A stretch of DNA of 64,000 nucleotides from Polaromonas sp. (GTDB taxonomy: Bacteria > Pseudomonadota > Gammaproteobacteria > Burkholderiales > Burkholderiaceae_C), in assembly GCA_030654695.1 (NCBI GenBank), contig JAURWY010000011.1:144552-208551 (forward strand), given 5' to 3'. Shown here in pieces: positions 43,445 to 53,600 of the stretch (position 1 is the stretch's first letter; every line of letters starts with the position of its first letter). The position numbers and the translations under genes are program-made. The notes under the pieces were generated by a model, which was not told where the DNA came from, did no database searches, and saw nothing but the letters and a program-made list of their open reading frames with translations.

Positions 43445-43951
43445 ATGAACCAAGAATTACCCCCTCAAAAAACACTCAAACCCGTTTTAATCGCTGGACT
43501 GGCTGCCATGTGTGTGGCTGTTTTAGGTGGGCTGTTGACCGACATCGGGCCTTGGTACAAAGGCTTGTTGCAGCCAGCCTTCAAACCGCCAGACACATGG
43601 TTTGGGCCCGCATGGACGCTGATATTTATTTTTGCCGCCGCTGCTGCGGCAGTGGCTTGGAAACAGACACCAGACCGGGCTAGCCGCTATTGGCTGGTCG
43701 GTCTGTTTGCTCTAAATGCTGCGCTGAATTCGCTTTGGAGCCTCTTGTTCTTCAAGCTACAACGTCCCGATTGGGCGCTGCTTGAAGTTGGTTTTTTGTG
43801 GCTTTCCATCGCCGCTTTGATGTGGGCGATGAAAAGCTACTCACGCCGAGCCTGCGCTTTATTACTGCCCTATCTGTTGTGGGTGTCCTTGGCGATTGCA
43901 ATCAACTACGCCACCGTGCAACTCAACGGGCCGTTCAGGCAGGCTTTTTGA
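43445..43951 (+). CDS. tspO: TspO/MBR family protein
   Basis: 168 aa with five hydrophobic segments. Family marks: GPWYKGLLQPAFKPPDTWFG, then PAWTLIFIFAAAAAA, and LNSLWSLLFFKLQRPDWAL. Bacterial TspO binds tetrapyrroles or sterol-like ligands in the inner membrane and affects porphyrin handling and photosynthesis or stress genes. Its stop codon abuts the stop of the convergent HiPIP gene. Confidence 0.9.
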   Translation: MNQELPPQKTLKPVLIAGLAAMCVAVLGGLLTDIGPWYKGLLQPAFKPPDTWFGPAWTLIFIFAAAAAAVAWKQTPDRASRYWLVGLFALNAALNSLWSLLFFKLQRPDWALLEVGFLWLSIAALMWAMKSYSRRACALLLPYLLWVSLAIAINYATVQLNGPFRQAF

Positions 43952-44260
43952 TCAGGCCTTTTTGACGTAGGCACTGCACCAGCCATTGCCAGCAACCTGC
44001 TTGCCAGCAAACAGCGGGCAGCCGCCTTTTGCATCAGTTGGTTTGCCTGCGTAAAGCTGGCAATTGACGCACTTTTGTGCGGCAGTGTGCTTAGGGTTTT
44101 TCTTGGCGTCTACCTTGGTGGTGTCTGCGGCATAAGCCAGAGCCACGGCCTGTGGGTCTTTTTCGTCAACCATAGCCTGGGCCATGGCTTGCGATGCGAT
44201 AAGTGCGGTAGAACCCACAGCGACTTGCAGCATGAATACTCGGCGGTTTGTGTTTTGCAT
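43952..44260 (-). CDS. High-potential iron-sulfur protein (HiPIP)
   Basis: 102 aa from the ATG at 44260. A Tat signal peptide (NRRVFMLQVAVGSTALIASQ) is cut near AMAQA. The mature part has four Cys in HiPIP order: KCVNCQLY, GGCPLF, GWCSAY, enough for one [4Fe-4S] cluster. HiPIPs carry electrons in the periplasm between the bc1 complex and terminal oxidases or photosynthetic reaction centres. Confidence 0.92.
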   Translation of the reverse strand: MQNTNRRVFMLQVAVGSTALIASQAMAQAMVDEKDPQAVALAYAADTTKVDAKKNPKHTAAQKCVNCQLYAGKPTDAKGGCPLFAGKQVAGNGWCSAYVKKA

Positions 44261-44373
44261 AGCTTGATTTTTCAATGGTTATAAAAATACGAATTCTAGG
44301 CTACTCAAATCAAAGGGCTGCGTGACTTCACCCCCGTGCTGAAACCCGTGAGTGCCAGCATGACTCAACAACA

Positions 44374-44390
44374 TGTCCACCCAACGGACA
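44374..44390. promoter_or_regulatory. TGTCC-N7-GGACA palindrome upstream of the SDR gene
   Basis: TGTCCACCCAACGGACA is 87 bases before the SDR start. The same element, with 15 of 17 bases identical, occurs at 47258-47274 upstream of the Bug and IclR genes. An IclR-type operator is inferred. Confidence 0.65.
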
Positions 44391-44477
44391 AAGAACCAAT
44401 CAACGAAGGTCTGACGGCCAATAATCAAACATGAGCGGCGGCTACTTGCCGCCTCACCAGACCCAGAGAGATTGACC

Positions 44478-45239
44478 ATGCACTCAGACCCATCAACCCT
44501 CCCCCTTCATGGCAAAACCGCAGTTGTCACCGGAGGCAGCAGTGGCATCGGAGCCGCTGTCGTCCAACTGCTCGCAGCGCAAGGTGCACGGGTCGTCATC
44601 GGTTTCAACCAAGGTGCGGATCGCGCTGAGGCTTTGCGCGCAGCGTTGCCCGGCACGGGTCATCTGGCCATTCATTTACCACTCGGAGACACGTCAGTCC
44701 ACGCCGCAGTGACCAGCCAACTGACAAGCTTGGTCGGGTCTGTCGACATGCTGGTGAATTCAGCCGGCTACACCAGTCGCATTCCACACACTGATCTGGC
44801 GACGCTGGACAGCGCCTTGTTCAACGAGATTTTGCTGACCAATGCAGGCGGCACTTTTTCCATCACGCGCGCGCTGATGCCTTTGCTGCAAAAGTCAGGC
44901 GATGCGACGGTCGTTTCGGTCTCTTCTATTTCAGCGTTCACCGGGTCCGGCAGCAACATCGCCTACTGCGCGGCCAAGGCGGCGCTGGACACCATGACCC
45001 TGTCTCTGGCCCGTGTATTCGGCCCGACAGTGCGTTTTTTATGCGTCTCGCCAGCCTCGGTCGACACGGGATTTGTACCGGGACGCACCCCTGAGGACGT
45101 GCAAAAAAAGAGCGCTGCCACCCCCCTTGGCAGAGCTGTCACACCGGAGGATGTGGCACTCGCAGTGCTCGCCTGCGTCACGCACCTGCGCACAGCCACA
45201 GGCACACGTATCATCATCGATGGTGGGCAACACCTTTGA
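44478..45239 (+). CDS. Short-chain dehydrogenase/reductase
   Basis: 253 aa from the ATG at 44478; a TTG two codons earlier is in frame. NAD(P) motif TGGSSGIGAA, catalytic Ser in VSVSSISAFTGSG, and Y-x-x-x-K in IAYCAAKAAL. The C-terminus IIIDGGQHL is classical. Oxidises or reduces a hydroxyl or keto group. It forms a small unit with the NIPSNAP gene 54 bases downstream and shares a palindrome with the divergent Bug/IclR region. Confidence 0.9.
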   Translation: MHSDPSTLPLHGKTAVVTGGSSGIGAAVVQLLAAQGARVVIGFNQGADRAEALRAALPGTGHLAIHLPLGDTSVHAAVTSQLTSLVGSVDMLVNSAGYTSRIPHTDLATLDSALFNEILLTNAGGTFSITRALMPLLQKSGDATVVSVSSISAFTGSGSNIAYCAAKAALDTMTLSLARVFGPTVRFLCVSPASVDTGFVPGRTPEDVQKKSAATPLGRAVTPEDVALAVLACVTHLRTATGTRIIIDGGQHL

Positions 45240-45293
45240 ACGCGTCCCGTCAATTCAACGGATCTTTGACCACTTTTCGAAAGACTGAAAACC

Positions 45294-45620
45294 ATGCTTG
45301 TTGAACAACGCACTTACACCACGCATCCCGGCAAATGGCGGGACTACTTAAGCCTGTATGAAAAAGAAGGCTTGCCGATTCAACTGCGGATACTGGGCCG
45401 CATGGTCGGCTACTACTACACCGACATCGGCGAGCTGAATCAGATCGTTCACATGTGGGCTTACGAAGATCTGGCAGACCGCACGCAACGCCGGGCCGCG
45501 TTAGGAAAAGACGCGAACTGGCAAGCCTATGTGCCCAAGATGTTGCCGCTGCTGCAAAGCCAGACCTCGAAGATCATGGTGCCAGCGCCGTTTTTTGAAC
45601 CGACCTGGAAGTCGCTCTGA
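45294..45620 (+). CDS. NIPSNAP-family protein
   Basis: 108 aa. It starts MLVEQRTYTTHPGKWRDYL, the family opening, with IVHMWAYEDLADRTQRRAAL in the middle. It is a ferredoxin-like fold related to dimeric alpha-beta barrels. In bacteria these are often encoded in aromatic or keto-acid catabolic loci without known biochemistry. No signal peptide. Confidence 0.85.
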   Translation: MLVEQRTYTTHPGKWRDYLSLYEKEGLPIQLRILGRMVGYYYTDIGELNQIVHMWAYEDLADRTQRRAALGKDANWQAYVPKMLPLLQSQTSKIMVPAPFFEPTWKSL

Positions 45621-45650
45621 GCCGAGCCTGAAAGTTTGACTGCCATTGCG

Positions 45651-46208
45651 CTAAACCTTGTCAGGGCTGCGAGCGTAGCCGGTCTGCGCACCGTAAAGCT
45701 TTGCCCGCTGTGACCAGTCATGGGTTTGGCTCCAGAGGTCCAACACACCTTGGGCCTCGGATTCAAAAATACGATAGCGCGCCGGCGCGCAGGTCCGCGT
45801 TGTCAACTCCAGCCGGTGTCCCGACGGGTCAAAGAAATAGATCGATGTGATGAAGTCATCGTGGTTGGTAGGCCCCACCACGCTGACGCCTTTGGCGATC
45901 AAATCTGCCTTGGCCTTCAACACCGTCTCTACGCTGTCGACCTCAAAAGCAAAATGTTGAATCCAGTCGGGTGAGGTCAAATCTTTCATGTTGCCGGGGT
46001 CGTTCGGGCACTCAAAAAAGGCGATCGAGCTGCCGTCTTCCATCTCCAAAAAAATATGGATATGCGGACTGTATTTGCCCGTCGACGGCACGTGGTCCTC
46101 GCCCATGGCGTGCGAGAACTTGAGCCCCAGCACCTGGGTGTAAAAAGTCACCGTTTCTTGCGCATCTTTGCAACGGAATGCAGCATGGTGAAGTTTCTTG
46201 CAGAGCAT
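45651..46208 (-). CDS. VOC-family (glyoxalase/extradiol dioxygenase fold) protein
   Basis: 185 aa from the ATG at 46208. It begins KLHHAAFRCKDAQETVTFYT, giving the first metal-ligand His, and has the second in WIQHFAFEVDS. FFDPSGHRLELTTRT has the terminal Glu. The spacing fits a two-module VOC enzyme such as an extradiol dioxygenase or a glyoxalase-like isomerase. The C-terminal 50 aa (RYRIFESEAQGVLDLWSQ) is an extension. It lies 23 bases after the Bug gene, in the same unit. Confidence 0.82.
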   Translation of the reverse strand: MLCKKLHHAAFRCKDAQETVTFYTQVLGLKFSHAMGEDHVPSTGKYSPHIHIFLEMEDGSSIAFFECPNDPGNMKDLTSPDWIQHFAFEVDSVETVLKAKADLIAKGVSVVGPTNHDDFITSIYFFDPSGHRLELTTRTCAPARYRIFESEAQGVLDLWSQTHDWSQRAKLYGAQTGYARSPDKV

Positions 46209-46231
46209 AAAAATCCTTTGAGTGACGCCGA

Positions 46232-47185
46232 TTATTGCTGTGGAATCGCCGAATCGATCACAACCTTCTTCCACTTGAGCACTTGATTGGCCACATAGCT
46301 TTTCATCTCGGCACCCGACGCTGAAGGCGAAACCGCGCCGCCAGTGGCTTCCAGCCGGCGCTTGGTTTCAGGGTCGGCCAAGGCGGCAAGGATAGCGGCT
46401 TGAAGCCGCTGTGCAATGGCAGGTGGCAGGCCTTTGGGAGCCGCAATCCCGGTCCAAGACGTCACTTCAAAACCAGGCACACTGTCGGCCACTGGTGCAA
46501 CACCAGGCAACAACGGAACCGGCTGCACAGAGGTCACACCCAGCGCACGCAGCTTGCCGCCCTCGACCTGCGAGCGGGTCACCGTGACGGAGTCAAACAT
46601 CATGTCGACGCGTCCACCCAGCACATCCTGCAAAGGGCCAGCGCCGCCTTTGTAAGGCACATGAATCAGCTTGGTGCCCGACATCGCCTGAAACAATTCA
46701 CCCGACAAATGTTGTGTGGAACCGATGCCGACGGAGCTGTAGGAAATGCTGTCGGGCGCTGCTTTGGCCGCGGCGACAACATCGCGCAAGTTGTTGAACT
46801 TGCTGGCGGAACTGACAGAAATAACAAATGGAAATTTACTCACCACCGACAGCCATTCAAAGTCCTCGACCGGATCAAACGGCAGCTTTTTATAGACCGC
46901 GCTGGACACAGCGTGGCCCCCTGTGAGCAAGATCAAGGTGTAGCCATCGGCTGGTGCCTTGGCCACCAAACCCGATGCCACATTGCCGCCAGCGCCCAGT
47001 TTGGCTTCCACGACGACTGGCTGCCCCAATTCCTTGGCCAGCCCGGCCGCCACGATGCGCGCAATCACATCGGCGTTACCACCGGCGGCAAAGCCCTGCA
47101 CCAGCGTGATCGGCTTGTCTGGAAAGGCCGCATAGGACAAAGCTGGCAAAGCGGCAGCAATTGAAATCAGGACGCGTCGAATCAT
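46232..47185 (-). CDS. Bug-family periplasmic solute-binding protein (TctC)
   Basis: 317 aa from the ATG at 47185, with GGAGA 8 bases before it. The signal peptide is LISIAAALPALSYAAF. Bug motifs: PITLVQGFAAGGNADVIARI, EAKLGAGGNVASGLV and YSSVGIGSTQHLSGELF. Read with the VOC gene and divergent from the IclR gene, with the second palindrome in between. Likely binds the substrate of this locus. Confidence 0.9.
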   Translation of the reverse strand: MIRRVLISIAAALPALSYAAFPDKPITLVQGFAAGGNADVIARIVAAGLAKELGQPVVVEAKLGAGGNVASGLVAKAPADGYTLILLTGGHAVSSAVYKKLPFDPVEDFEWLSVVSKFPFVISVSSASKFNNLRDVVAAAKAAPDSISYSSVGIGSTQHLSGELFQAMSGTKLIHVPYKGGAGPLQDVLGGRVDMMFDSVTVTRSQVEGGKLRALGVTSVQPVPLLPGVAPVADSVPGFEVTSWTGIAAPKGLPPAIAQRLQAAILAALADPETKRRLEATGGAVSPSASGAEMKSYVANQVLKWKKVVIDSAIPQQ

Positions 47186-47257
47186 CAGAATGTCTCCGTT
47201 TGTTGTGTGTCTCGCTGAATTGGGATTTTGGCGCCGTCGTTCGGGCACGGGCCAAAA

Positions 47258-47274
47258 TGTCCACTCAGCGGACA
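47258..47274. promoter_or_regulatory. TGTCC-N7-GGACA palindrome between the Bug and IclR genes
   Basis: TGTCCACTCAGCGGACA sits 73 bases upstream of the Bug start and 47 before the IclR ATG. It matches the site at 44374-44390, so one regulator probably controls both units and itself. Confidence 0.68.
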
Positions 47275-47320
47275 TATAATTCTCTGCGAATCGAGCCCAA
47301 AAACTAGCACCTACAAAAGT

Positions 47321-48121
47321 ATGCCCTTTGAAGTTTCTACTGAACGTCCGGGCCTGCTGCAGAGGGCTTTCGCGATCTTGCGTTTCCTGGCCACCAAGGG
47401 GATTCGTGGCGGTGCACTGACGGAGATTGCCAGACATGTCGAACTGCCGCACCCGACCGCCCACCGGTTACTGCATCAACTCATCTCCGAAGGCATGGTC
47501 ACGCAGCTCGACAACGAACGCCGCTACGCGCTGGGTTCGCTGGCCTTTGAACTGGGGCTGTCAGCGGCGCAACAATTTGACCTTCGTGGACTGTGTCGGC
47601 CGATCCTTCAACGCCTCGCCCTAGAGGCTGGTGACACGGCTTATCTGGTGCTGCGCAGTGGCTTTGAAGCGGTGTGCGTCGACCTGGAGGAAGGCCCGTC
47701 CCCCATCCGCGTGATCACGCTCCAAGTCGGCAGTCGGCGGCCCCTGGGCGTGGGCGCGGGTGGCATGGCGCTGTTGGCCGCTTTGCCAAGCACTGAGCGC
47801 GAAAACGTTCTGGACGCCATCCAGCCACAACTGGATGCTGACTGGGGTATGTCACGGGACTTTTTGATCGCGTCTATTGAAGAGGCTCAGCGCAAGGGTT
47901 ACACCTTGATCAGGAACCGAGTGAACGCAGGCGTCAGTGCCATTGGCCGACATTTCACCGACACCACAGGCCGGCCGATCGCGTCCTTGAGTGTGGCCGC
48001 CATCAACGAACGCATGACCCCGGCACGGGTCAAAACACTCTCGACACTGCTAACCCAGAGCACGCAAGACATCGGACATGCCCTGCGCTCAAGCAAGGGT
48101 CGCTGGACAGGCGTCAACTGA
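47321..48121 (+). CDS. IclR-family transcriptional regulator
   Basis: 266 aa from the ATG at 47321. The winged helix is LLQRAFAILRFLATKG with GALTEIARHVELPHPTAHRL. The effector domain has RYALGSLAFELGLSAAQQF, GDTAYLVLRSGFEAVCVD and GVGAGGMALLAALP. Probable regulator of the SDR-NIPSNAP and Bug-VOC units through the paired palindromes. Its 3' end overlaps the convergent Stealth gene by 33 bases. Confidence 0.9.
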   Translation: MPFEVSTERPGLLQRAFAILRFLATKGIRGGALTEIARHVELPHPTAHRLLHQLISEGMVTQLDNERRYALGSLAFELGLSAAQQFDLRGLCRPILQRLALEAGDTAYLVLRSGFEAVCVDLEEGPSPIRVITLQVGSRRPLGVGAGGMALLAALPSTERENVLDAIQPQLDADWGMSRDFLIASIEEAQRKGYTLIRNRVNAGVSAIGRHFTDTTGRPIASLSVAAINERMTPARVKTLSTLLTQSTQDIGHALRSSKGRWTGVN

Positions 48122-49180
48122 AACTTCGGTCTCACGACGATGTTCAAAATCTGAGGGGTTAGAGAGCATTTGTCGCAGCGAAGCGCGAACATTTTTGAGC
48201 CGCGGGTCTTGCGCATGTGCATCGTCAGTGGTGTCGTTGATGCAGAAAAAATCCAGTGCGCCAAACTGCTCTGCCAGCAGTTTGAGTTCTGCGGCTTGAT
48301 CCACATCGCCGGTGGACACGTAGCGGTGCCGGTAGTTTTTGACGCGGGCGAAGCCATGCGCAAGCGCCCAGCGCAACACAAAGTCGGAGACGATGGTCGG
48401 CTTGTCCCAAATTCTAAACACGGTCGAGCGGACGCCGTCAAAGAGTTCGGCTGCCTCCTCTTCAAGCTCCCACAACAGCGACTTGAGCATGGGCCGCGGC
48501 GAATGCGCAAAGGTCTGAAAGTTATTTTTGTAGAGCGGATCTATCACCCGGATCGGTTTGACGATGCTGCCAGAGACGGACAGTGACTGCGCTGCGGCTT
48601 TATTGGCCAGCCATTGATTCGACAAGCGGCAAGCATTCTCCGGTGCCGTCGCATCGATCTGCAAAACTTCGTCTGAAACTTCCGGGTCGTCAGACCAAGT
48701 CACATAAAACCCACCGGGCCAGAACCAGTCATCAAGGTTGACAGGCGCACCAAAAAAAACGTCGTCGTTGAAATAAAAGTAACGTTCGGAGAGACCGGGA
48801 ATACGGTGAATGTAAGACTCGATATTGCTGGAATCGAAGGTCGGCAATGAGGCCTCAGGGATCAACTCCCGATGGTCCACCAGCGTCATCCGATCCGACG
48901 CTTTCAACCAGTCTGGCGACTGTCCGTCGGTGACCAGATAAATGTGACCATGGTCAGGGAAAAACTTTTCGAGCGCACGCAAGCTGTAAAGCAGTTCATC
49001 GTTGTCGCGAAAGCGCCCTTCGACGTTACCGTATCTAGCGATGGCGCCGCTCCCATCGGCGCTAAGCTGCCGCAGGGCGTGGCGTCGTTTGGCGCGCCAG
49101 CTCACGTCTTTCCCGTCAACCCACAGGTAAACGATGTCAACAGGCGAATCATCGGGCGTGGCCGGTAGGTCTTGGCGCAT
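48089..49180 (-). CDS. Stealth-family sugar-phosphate transferase
   Basis: 363 aa from the ATG at 49180. A TTG at 49231 with a GAGG ribosome site is an alternative that adds 17 residues and puts the start 11 bases after the efflux operon. CR1 is VDIVYLWVDGKDVSW; CR2 includes RFRDNDELLYSLRALEKFFP and IYLVTDGQSPDWL; then HRIPGLSERYFYFNDDVFFG. Related to capsule hexose-1-phosphate transferases and GlcNAc-phosphotransferase. No capsule genes are adjacent, so the acceptor is unknown. Confidence 0.85.
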   Translation of the reverse strand: MRQDLPATPDDSPVDIVYLWVDGKDVSWRAKRRHALRQLSADGSGAIARYGNVEGRFRDNDELLYSLRALEKFFPDHGHIYLVTDGQSPDWLKASDRMTLVDHRELIPEASLPTFDSSNIESYIHRIPGLSERYFYFNDDVFFGAPVNLDDWFWPGGFYVTWSDDPEVSDEVLQIDATAPENACRLSNQWLANKAAAQSLSVSGSIVKPIRVIDPLYKNNFQTFAHSPRPMLKSLLWELEEEAAELFDGVRSTVFRIWDKPTIVSDFVLRWALAHGFARVKNYRHRYVSTGDVDQAAELKLLAEQFGALDFFCINDTTDDAHAQDPRLKNVRASLRQMLSNPSDFEHRRETEVSVDACPATLA

Positions 49181-49242
49181 GAATAAAGTCGGTACGGTGT
49201 CCACCAGGCAAGGCGGCAAAAAAGAGCCCAAGTGTACTGACC

Positions 49243-50637
49243 TCAGTCAGCCGACGCAGTCTCAGCCGCCATCAGCCCCATGACTTCAAACGTTGTGATG
49301 GCCTGACCCGTTGCATCCGCACGGGCACTGAGCAGGTTGCGGCGGTTGGTCAACGCGCTGCGCTGGGCATCCAGCACATCGATGAAACCGGTCAATCCAT
49401 GGGTGTAGAGCGTGCGCGCTTGGGCCAACGCGGCATCGGCCGCAGCGCTGGCGCGCTGGAGTGCCTCGGTGCGCTGGCCGGTGCCTTCGGCGGCCACCAA
49501 CGCGGCTTCAGCTTGTTGCAGCGCTTGCAGCAGCGTTTGGCGGTACAGCTGGCTGGCTTCACGCACGCGAGAGCGGGCGAGATCGACGCCGGCATCGCGC
49601 GCACCACCGTCATACAAGGCGACATCCAGCACCGCCGCCAAACTCGCGCTGACGATGTTGAGGACGCCGCCGCCCAAGCCGGCCGAGGTCAGTGCCAAGG
49701 TGCCTGGCAGTTGCAAGCGCGGGTACAACGCTGATTCAGCGACGCCCAAATTAGCAGCAGCCACGGTCAGCGAGCGTTCCGCAGCACGCAAGTCGGGCCG
49801 CAAGCGCAACAAATCGATCGGGCGCGGCACCGGCTGTAGGCCTTGGAGCATAGGCAAGCGAGCGGTGTCGGCAGCAGTGGCCAAGGCTTGCGGGCGCTCA
49901 CCCGCCAACACTTGCAAGGCAGCAGCGGCTTGACGCACGCGCACAGACGCATCGGCGGCATCGGCCTCAATCGCAGCGGTATCAGCCCGCGCGCGATCTA
50001 AGTCAATCTGTGGCGCCAGCCCGGCACGCACCCGTACTTGCACGATGCGCAACACCTCGGCTTGCAGGGCCAATTCGTCCGCCAGCAGGCGTTGGTCGAG
50101 TCGTGCTTCCTGCCACTCGACGTACGCCCGAGCCGTCAAACCGGCGACTGACAAACGCGCCGCTTGCAGCCAATCTTCGCTGCGCAACACGGAGGCTGCC
50201 GCCGACATTTCTGCCTGACGCAAACCACCGCCCACATCCAGATCCAAGTCCAGCGTCAACGCCGCGCTCGGATCGGTGGCACGTTGCCCAGGCTCGCGAC
50301 GGCTGCGGGCTTCAACGACAGCTTCAGCACCCATGAATGGGCTGCGTTGCGCCCGCGCACCCCTTAACAATGCTTGGGCTTGCACGACCCGTTCGCGCGC
50401 GATGTCGACGCTGGGGCTGTTCGCCAAGGCGCGCTCGACCCAACGGCTCAAGACAGGGTCATCGAAACGCTGCCACCACAACAAATCCGCCAACGACGGC
50501 AACGGTGCGCCCACGGGGACGGCAGAGAATTTGTCTACGTCGGTGAGTCCCAGCGTGACCGGCTTAGGCGGCAGCGTCACGCTGGCGCAAGCCGTCAATA
50601 TCAAGGCCAGTGCAAACAGTCCAATGCGGCGCTTCAT
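49243..50637 (-). CDS. RND efflux outer-membrane lipoprotein (NodT/OprM type)
   Basis: 464 aa TolC-like channel. The signal peptide ends in the lipobox LILTAC. Two OEP repeats are visible: WWQRFDDPVLSRWVERAL near the start of the first, and RPDLRAAERSLTVAAANLGV in the second. It overlaps the pump gene by 4 bases (ATGA). Third component of the tripartite efflux system. Confidence 0.9.
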   Translation of the reverse strand: MKRRIGLFALALILTACASVTLPPKPVTLGLTDVDKFSAVPVGAPLPSLADLLWWQRFDDPVLSRWVERALANSPSVDIARERVVQAQALLRGARAQRSPFMGAEAVVEARSRREPGQRATDPSAALTLDLDLDVGGGLRQAEMSAAASVLRSEDWLQAARLSVAGLTARAYVEWQEARLDQRLLADELALQAEVLRIVQVRVRAGLAPQIDLDRARADTAAIEADAADASVRVRQAAAALQVLAGERPQALATAADTARLPMLQGLQPVPRPIDLLRLRPDLRAAERSLTVAAANLGVAESALYPRLQLPGTLALTSAGLGGGVLNIVSASLAAVLDVALYDGGARDAGVDLARSRVREASQLYRQTLLQALQQAEAALVAAEGTGQRTEALQRASAAADAALAQARTLYTHGLTGFIDVLDAQRSALTNRRNLLSARADATGQAITTFEVMGLMAAETASAD

Positions 50638-53600
50638 AAAGCATCACCGGCTTGTTGCGCCGACGCCAGCTTCATCTCTTCGGCCAGTCGCTCGCCTTGG
50701 CTGGCGCGTGGTTTAGCAAAGCGCGCCAGACCGAGGTAAACCACCGGGGTCAGAAAAAGCGTGAACAAGGACGCCAATGACAGTCCACCAAAAATCACCC
50801 AACCGATGGAGGCCCGCGACTCGGCACCAGGCCCACTGCCCAACACCAGTGGCAACGCGCCCAGCACGGTCGACGCCATGGTCATCATGATCGGGCGCAA
50901 GCGTGTGACAGCAGCTTCTTGCGCGGCCTCACGAACGCTGCGACCAGCGTCGCGCAATTGGTCGGCGAACTCGACCATCAAGATGCTGTTTTTAGCCATC
51001 ACGCCGACCAGCAGCAACAAGCCGATCTGGCTGTAAATGTTGATCGACGTGCCACTCAGCGTCATGGCAAAGACCGCCGCCGCCAAGCCAAAAGGCACGG
51101 TCACGATGACCACAGCGGCACTCGTCACGCCTTCAAACTGCGCCACCAACACCAAGAACACCACCAGCAACGCAATCGCGAATGTGATCGCCACATCGCG
51201 TCCCGTTTGCTCCAGCGTTGCCGCATCGCCACGAAACAACAGCCCCATGCCGGCCGGCAGCTCTTGGCCAGCCAAAGCGCGTAAGTCGTTCACGGCTTGT
51301 TGCAGCGGCATGCCATCAACGGCCACTGCGCTGAGCTGCACAGCGCGGCGTTGGCCGAGACGCTCGAGTTCAGAGGGAATGGCGGTTTCTTCGAGTCGCA
51401 CAAACTGCGATAAAGGCACCAAACGCTCGCCCTCCACGCCGCTGGCACGCACGCTGTAGGCCAACAGATCTTGCGGGTCGGTCGCACCGTAGGTGCTCGA
51501 CTCCAGCATCACCGGCAGGTTGCGGTCGTCCACCGTCAGCTCGGTGATTTCGGTGCCGTCGACCAAGGATCGCAGCATGATGTCCAGCCCCTCGACCGAC
51601 ACACCGAGCGCTGTTGCACGTTCACGGTCGACCCGCAGTGTCAGCTGCGGTTGTGACACGGTGTAGTTCACCCGCACGTCGCGCAGGCCTGGTAACTCGC
51701 GCTCTATGGCAGCTGCAAAACCATAGGTCGCTTCAGCGATGCGTGCGTAATCGTCGCCTGTCACGCCCATTTGGACGCTACCATCACCGCCGCCAACACC
51801 TAAGCTGTTGCCGGCTCGAATGCGCACCCGCACACCGGGAATGTTGTCAAGCTCGGCTTGTAGGCGCGCGGTGAGCTGCGCTTGCGACACCGAACGATCA
51901 GCCCAATCGCTCAAGGGCGCGACGATCTCGGCGCGGTTCAAGTCCCAGCGCCCGGTGATGGTGAAAATGTTTTGCACCAAGCCTTCGTCTTGCAGCGGCG
52001 TGACCACGGCCAGTGCTTGCTCGAGCTGCCGGTCGGTGTAGCTCAGACCGACGCCGTTGGGTCCCTCCAACCGGATCGACAACAAGCCGCGGTCTTCGGT
52101 CGGCGTCAGTTCTTGGTTCAGCTGGGTGTAGCTCCAGGCTGCAGCGCAGGCCAGCAAGCTGCACACAGCGGCGATCCACCAAGCGCGGCTCAAGGCCATG
52201 GCCAGCCAAGCGGCATAGGTTTTGACAGCACGATCGCCCCAACCAGAGAGCGTTAGCCAGAACCGTCCGGGTGGTTTTTCTTCTGGCAAACGCGAAGCAA
52301 TCATCGGCCCCAGCGTCAGCGCCACGAACGAGGAAATGGCCACGGCGATGGCCATGACAAAACCAAACTCGGCAAACAAGCGGCCCGCGGCCGAAGGCAA
52401 AAATGAGATCGGTACAAACACTGAGACCAGCGTAGCCGTGGTGGCGACGATAGCAAAAAATACCTCACGCGTACCCAGCACCGCAGCGGCTCGTGGACCC
52501 AAACCCTGACCTCGCCGACGCTGAATATTCTCCAGCACAACAATAGAGTCATCCACGACCAAGCCGGTTGCCAGCAGCAGCGCCAGCAGAGTCAGTAAAT
52601 TCACGGAATAACCCAACAACCAAATGGCAGCCAAGGTGCCAATGAGTGCCACAGGAATAGCCACTACCGGCACCAAGGTGGCACGCCATTGCCCCAAAAA
52701 AGCACCCACCACGGCCACCACAATCAACACCGCCAGCGCCAAACTGCCGAGCACCTCAGAAATAGCGCCACTGATGAAATTAGCGTCATCCGAGACCACG
52801 CTGATTTGCAGGTCGCCACTGTCCCGATTAAGTCGGTCGACCACCGCGCGCACACCTGCTGAAATCGCCACACTGTTGGATTGCGCTTGCCGGACGATGC
52901 CCAGACTGATCACCGAGGCGCCGTTGAGGCGGACATACGACGTGGCTTTGGCTGGGCTGTAGTAAACGTCAGCCACTTCGCCAAGCGCGAGGCCCGGGCG
53001 CAAGCGCATAGCCCGCAAGGCTTCAGGCGTGCTCACCGAGGCGTTGGCACGCACCAGCACCTGCTGGTTCGGCGACTCCAGACTGCCGGCGGGCACGTCG
53101 ATGCGGGCACTGCGCAGCAGCGTAGCAATGTCGTCAACTGCGAGGTTGTGCGCCGCCAGTCGCAAGGGATCAATGCGCACCAGCATGACGCGCTCGCGCG
53201 AACCGAAGAGGTTGATGTCGGCCACGCCCTCGACCGAAATCAGCAAGGGTTCGATCTGCTCTTCAACCAAACGAGACAACTCATCGATCGCCAGAGACCG
53301 GCTTGAGACGGCCAACTGGATGACTGGATCGGCGTCTGCATCGGCCTTCACAACAATGAGGTTTTCCACCCCTTCAGGAAGATTGCGTTCAACGCGGGCG
53401 ACCGCATCACGCACGTCGTTGGCCGCCGCCACCAAATCCACACCGGGGTTGAATTCGATGATGACGCGCAGATTGCCCTCTTCGCTGGCAGAGCGCACCA
53501 AGTAAACGCCAGGCACGCGTGAGGCTGCGCCTTCGATCAGGCGAGTCACTTCAGCGTCCAAGGTTTCGGGTGCTGCGCCGGGGTACTCGGCGCGCACCGC

